Shown here piece by piece: positions 61,585 through 64,000 of a stretch of DNA of 64,000 bases (position 1 is its first letter; every line of letters starts with the position of its first letter). The notes beneath the pieces were generated by a model. The model saw only the letters and a list, made by a program, of their open reading frames with translations. It did not search any database and was not told where the DNA came from. The translations under genes were made by a program, and so were the position numbers. The stretch comes from Amblyornis subalaris. Lineage: Eukaryota; Chordata; Aves; Passeriformes; Ptilonorhynchidae. The stretch lies in assembly GCA_018881555.1 (NCBI GenBank), contig JACAXG010000304.1, positions 238,885 through 302,884 on the forward strand, written 5' to 3'.

Positions 61585-61765
61585 AAGATACGGCTGTTAC
61601 CAGTGTCATCCTTCTTGCCCTTCTTGAAAATTATCACAACATTTGCCAACTTCCAGTTGACTGGGACCCCTCCAGAATCCCAAAAATTTGAAAATTCATA
61701 GAGAGATGTCTCATGACATCAGCCAGCTCTTTACCTTTGGATGAATCTCAGCAAGGCTCAAAGAC
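61585..61765 (-). mobile_element. CR1 LINE internal (RT-region) fragment, antisense
   Basis: About 180 bp matching minus-strand CR1 ORF2 around the DWKKANVVPIFKKG region: tccttcttgcccttcttgaa, cacaacatttgccaacttcc, agttgactgggacccctcca, then gacatcagccagctctttac and ggatgaatctcag. Both ends are lost, so this is an old broken copy. Confidence 0.85.
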
Positions 61766-64000
61766 TTAAAAGGACCTATCTGGAGGAGTAAATCATGCAC
61801 AGGTTTGGGGGAAGACTAAAGCAGGATGTTTAGCCTCCATTGCTGACTCCTGTCTCTGCCTGGTGCCTTGCTTAGCTGGGGAATAGGATTGGATTACAAG
61901 GTGTATGTGGAATGGGAGAGGTTTTGGCACGGTTTCTTTACCTCAAGATTAACCTAGGAAAATAATAAAGGTGTATTACCCCCTCATCCCTTTAAACTGA
62001 GCCTCAGTGGGACCTGTGTGTTGCCAAATTGTCCAACTGATTCCTATCTTCAGGTCTTTGGAGTGTCCCCAATATGCGGTGTAGTTGGTGAAAGCAATTA
62101 CTACTGGAAAGTGGTTGTAGGCTGCCTGGTAAGCAGAGATGTCAGAAATGTTGCTTGCCAATCTGATTATTGAAAAACTGTTTAGGGATGCCTGCCCAGG
62201 GTCAGTGCTCTTTGGTACTGAGACGAATTCAGCATCTCAGCCCTGGGTATAACAGAGTTGGCACAAAGGGACCAGAGCTGCTCAGGGTGAATCATACATT
62301 ATGTAGCTATTGCTGTTACTCACCAGGAAATTCTGGGGACACAAACAGAGCTGAAATCCCACTCCCCTGAAATGTGAATGTATTAGATTTGCATAGGTAA
62401 TACATTTCTAAGTTATATTTGCTGTCTTTCTTTCGGACAGGCAAATAGAGTATCTAAGTCCGTGAAAGGTCTTTTTATTTCCTAGGTTCAAGAGGGCATT
62501 TCAAACAACTCCTGTGAAAGATTGCCTGTCCTTGTGAGCATTTTAAAGTAAATTAGTAGGTCAATTTTGGAGAGTAAATTTCTGTGGCAAATCAGCATGT
62601 GGTTCTGTGCTACTTGTTTCACTGTGACCAGGGTGGTGCCTGAGATTTGTTTTCATGTTGAGGGCAGCCTGAGGTCCTCAGACCCTCAGGCAGCTCAAGT
62701 CTTACATAACATATGTGATGAATTCCACTCGTAGCAGAGCCAAGGACTTCCCTTGAATACCTCGATCTTTACAGTAATAGAGTGATGACAGTGTGAAATA
62801 CTTTGGTATGTTCAACCTGTCCTTGCACTGTTCCTTAGGCATCTTCTTGAAAAACAAATACAGGCTAGATGGATACAGATGTATTTGACCTGGTCGAACT
62901 ATCTGATCAAGATTACAGGGGTCCTTGCCTGTCTAAGAGTACTTGAATAGGCAGCTCTTATTTTCTAGCAATGTCTTTATCCTCCAGGACCACTGGGAAA
63001 TACAAAAGCAGAAAATGTAATTGGAGTGGGGCAGCAAGTAAGCAACTCACAATTTCATTCTGCTCTCACTGACCTTCCTTAGGGAAACAGATGGGTCAGG
63101 AGTTCCATATTATCTTTGTTTCAGAAATATGTTGGGTGGTTTTTTCCTGTGGGGGATCAGGGCTCAGTTCAGCTTTCTCTTCACAGTGTTTGTCAGTCCC
63201 CATTATTCCTCTTCAAAATCAAAATTAAAGTCATTAGTCAGTTAATAGAATTTCTAATGTCTTTTTTTCTCTCTGGGTGCCTGAATTAATATCCTACATC
63301 CTCAATATCTCCACTGCATAATGACACTTCACATGCACAGAGGCAAAACCATTCAGCATGCAAACACTGGCGATGAGTGCTCCAGCTGTAACACATCTCT
63401 CTACAGATACAAGAGCACATTTGCTTGCTTGTTTACCTTTTGTGGCAGCATATGAAAACTGGAGTATTTCATGCCCTGTCTCCCTTCCTCCCACTCCAAA
63501 TTTTCCTGTACATGTTTGATCTTCCTGTATTTTCTGGCTGCCATACATGAAATCTATATTACCTCTGATTTCCTTCCTGGTTTTTTCTGTCTGTGTGTTT
63601 TTTAGCAAGTGAAAAGTTTTTTCTTTTCAAAGAAAATGTTTTCAAAGACAGCTGGAACTGAGGAAACCACAAAGTATTACAGACAAAGGCCCCTTTATTT
63701 AGCAGGAACATTAATGTATAGATATAGCAAAGAAAAACCCAGGTTAAAACCAATGAAACTATTTCAAAGAGGAAGCTATTGTTTTTATCATATCTGAAAT
63801 TTCACCAGGCATTACTCTTTCGTGTCTCAAAAGGAATATCCCTTAACTCCATGGCTATGTGTACCACAAAAAATTTGAAATTTTAAGTGTATCATGTTGT
63901 ACATTTATCAAGAACTAAAGTCTACTTACAAACCCCATCAGAAAAATCTCTCTGAGGCTATGGTTGCTTTTTACTTTTTCCTCAAGTACTTCTTAATATT
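61766..64000. other. No recognised feature
   Basis: AT-rich unique-looking sequence to the window end. ORFs are at most 104 codons (63294-63608, minus), with no recognisable domain. Confidence 0.5.

Noticed and set aside
1..64000. CRISPR arrays, tRNA or rRNA genes, bacterial operons
   Set aside because: No regularly spaced direct repeats, cloverleaf with CCA-type ends or box sequences, or Shine-Dalgarno-linked ORFs were seen; the repeat content is avian.

Overview
The window is AT-rich vertebrate DNA, almost certainly from a bird. The main evidence is at least seven fragments of the chicken-repeat-1 (CR1) LINE in both orientations, one ending in the typical ATTCTATG-type 3' octamers, together with several solo LTRs whose sequence matches LTR families I associate with birds. 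Placing it in Neoaves is only an inference from the LTR types. I see no bacterial-type genes, operons, CRISPR arrays, tRNA or rRNA genes.

There is no complete protein-coding gene. The best host-coding candidate is a possible 3'-terminal exon at 772-899 (+), giving 41 residues with an acidic tail, followed by a possible 3' UTR with AATAAA at 1566-1571. It is weakly supported. The other ORFs of 60-120 codons look like chance or repeat-derived frames.

Layout: 0-2.1 kb, candidate terminal exon and a CR1 3' end (+). 2.1-7.1 kb, no recognisable feature. 7.1-9.1 kb, internally deleted CR1 (copy A, +) plus a shared flank. 13.1-14.85 kb, a 1.8-kb CR1 (-). 19.6-20.2 kb, LTR (+). 25.1-25.6 kb, CR1 (-). 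27.2 kb, a GATA/GATC microsatellite. 27.9-28.65 kb, an LTR-like sequence (+). 29.5-30.4 kb, a 928-bp LTR (-). 36.4-38.15 kb, CR1 copy B, an inverted partner of copy A. 43.9-46.1 kb, a GC-richer block with a candidate LTR and degenerate TG-rich tandem units. 48.2-48.6 kb, a 308-bp solo LTR with perfect 6-bp target duplications. 49.8-50.0 kb, CR1 (-). 54.7-55.0 kb, a 326-bp solo LTR with perfect 5-bp target duplications. 60.1 and 61.6 kb, short CR1 fragments (-). The remainder is apparently unique intronic or intergenic DNA.

The most unusual structure is the pair of inverted CR1-containing arms A and B, separated by about 27 kb. Their cores are nearly identical, but one internal patch and the flanks are clearly diverged. 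This mosaic suggests gene conversion between inverted duplicate arms. I found no convincing new biological system. All identifications are by eye from sequence and memory of repeat families; no search was run.
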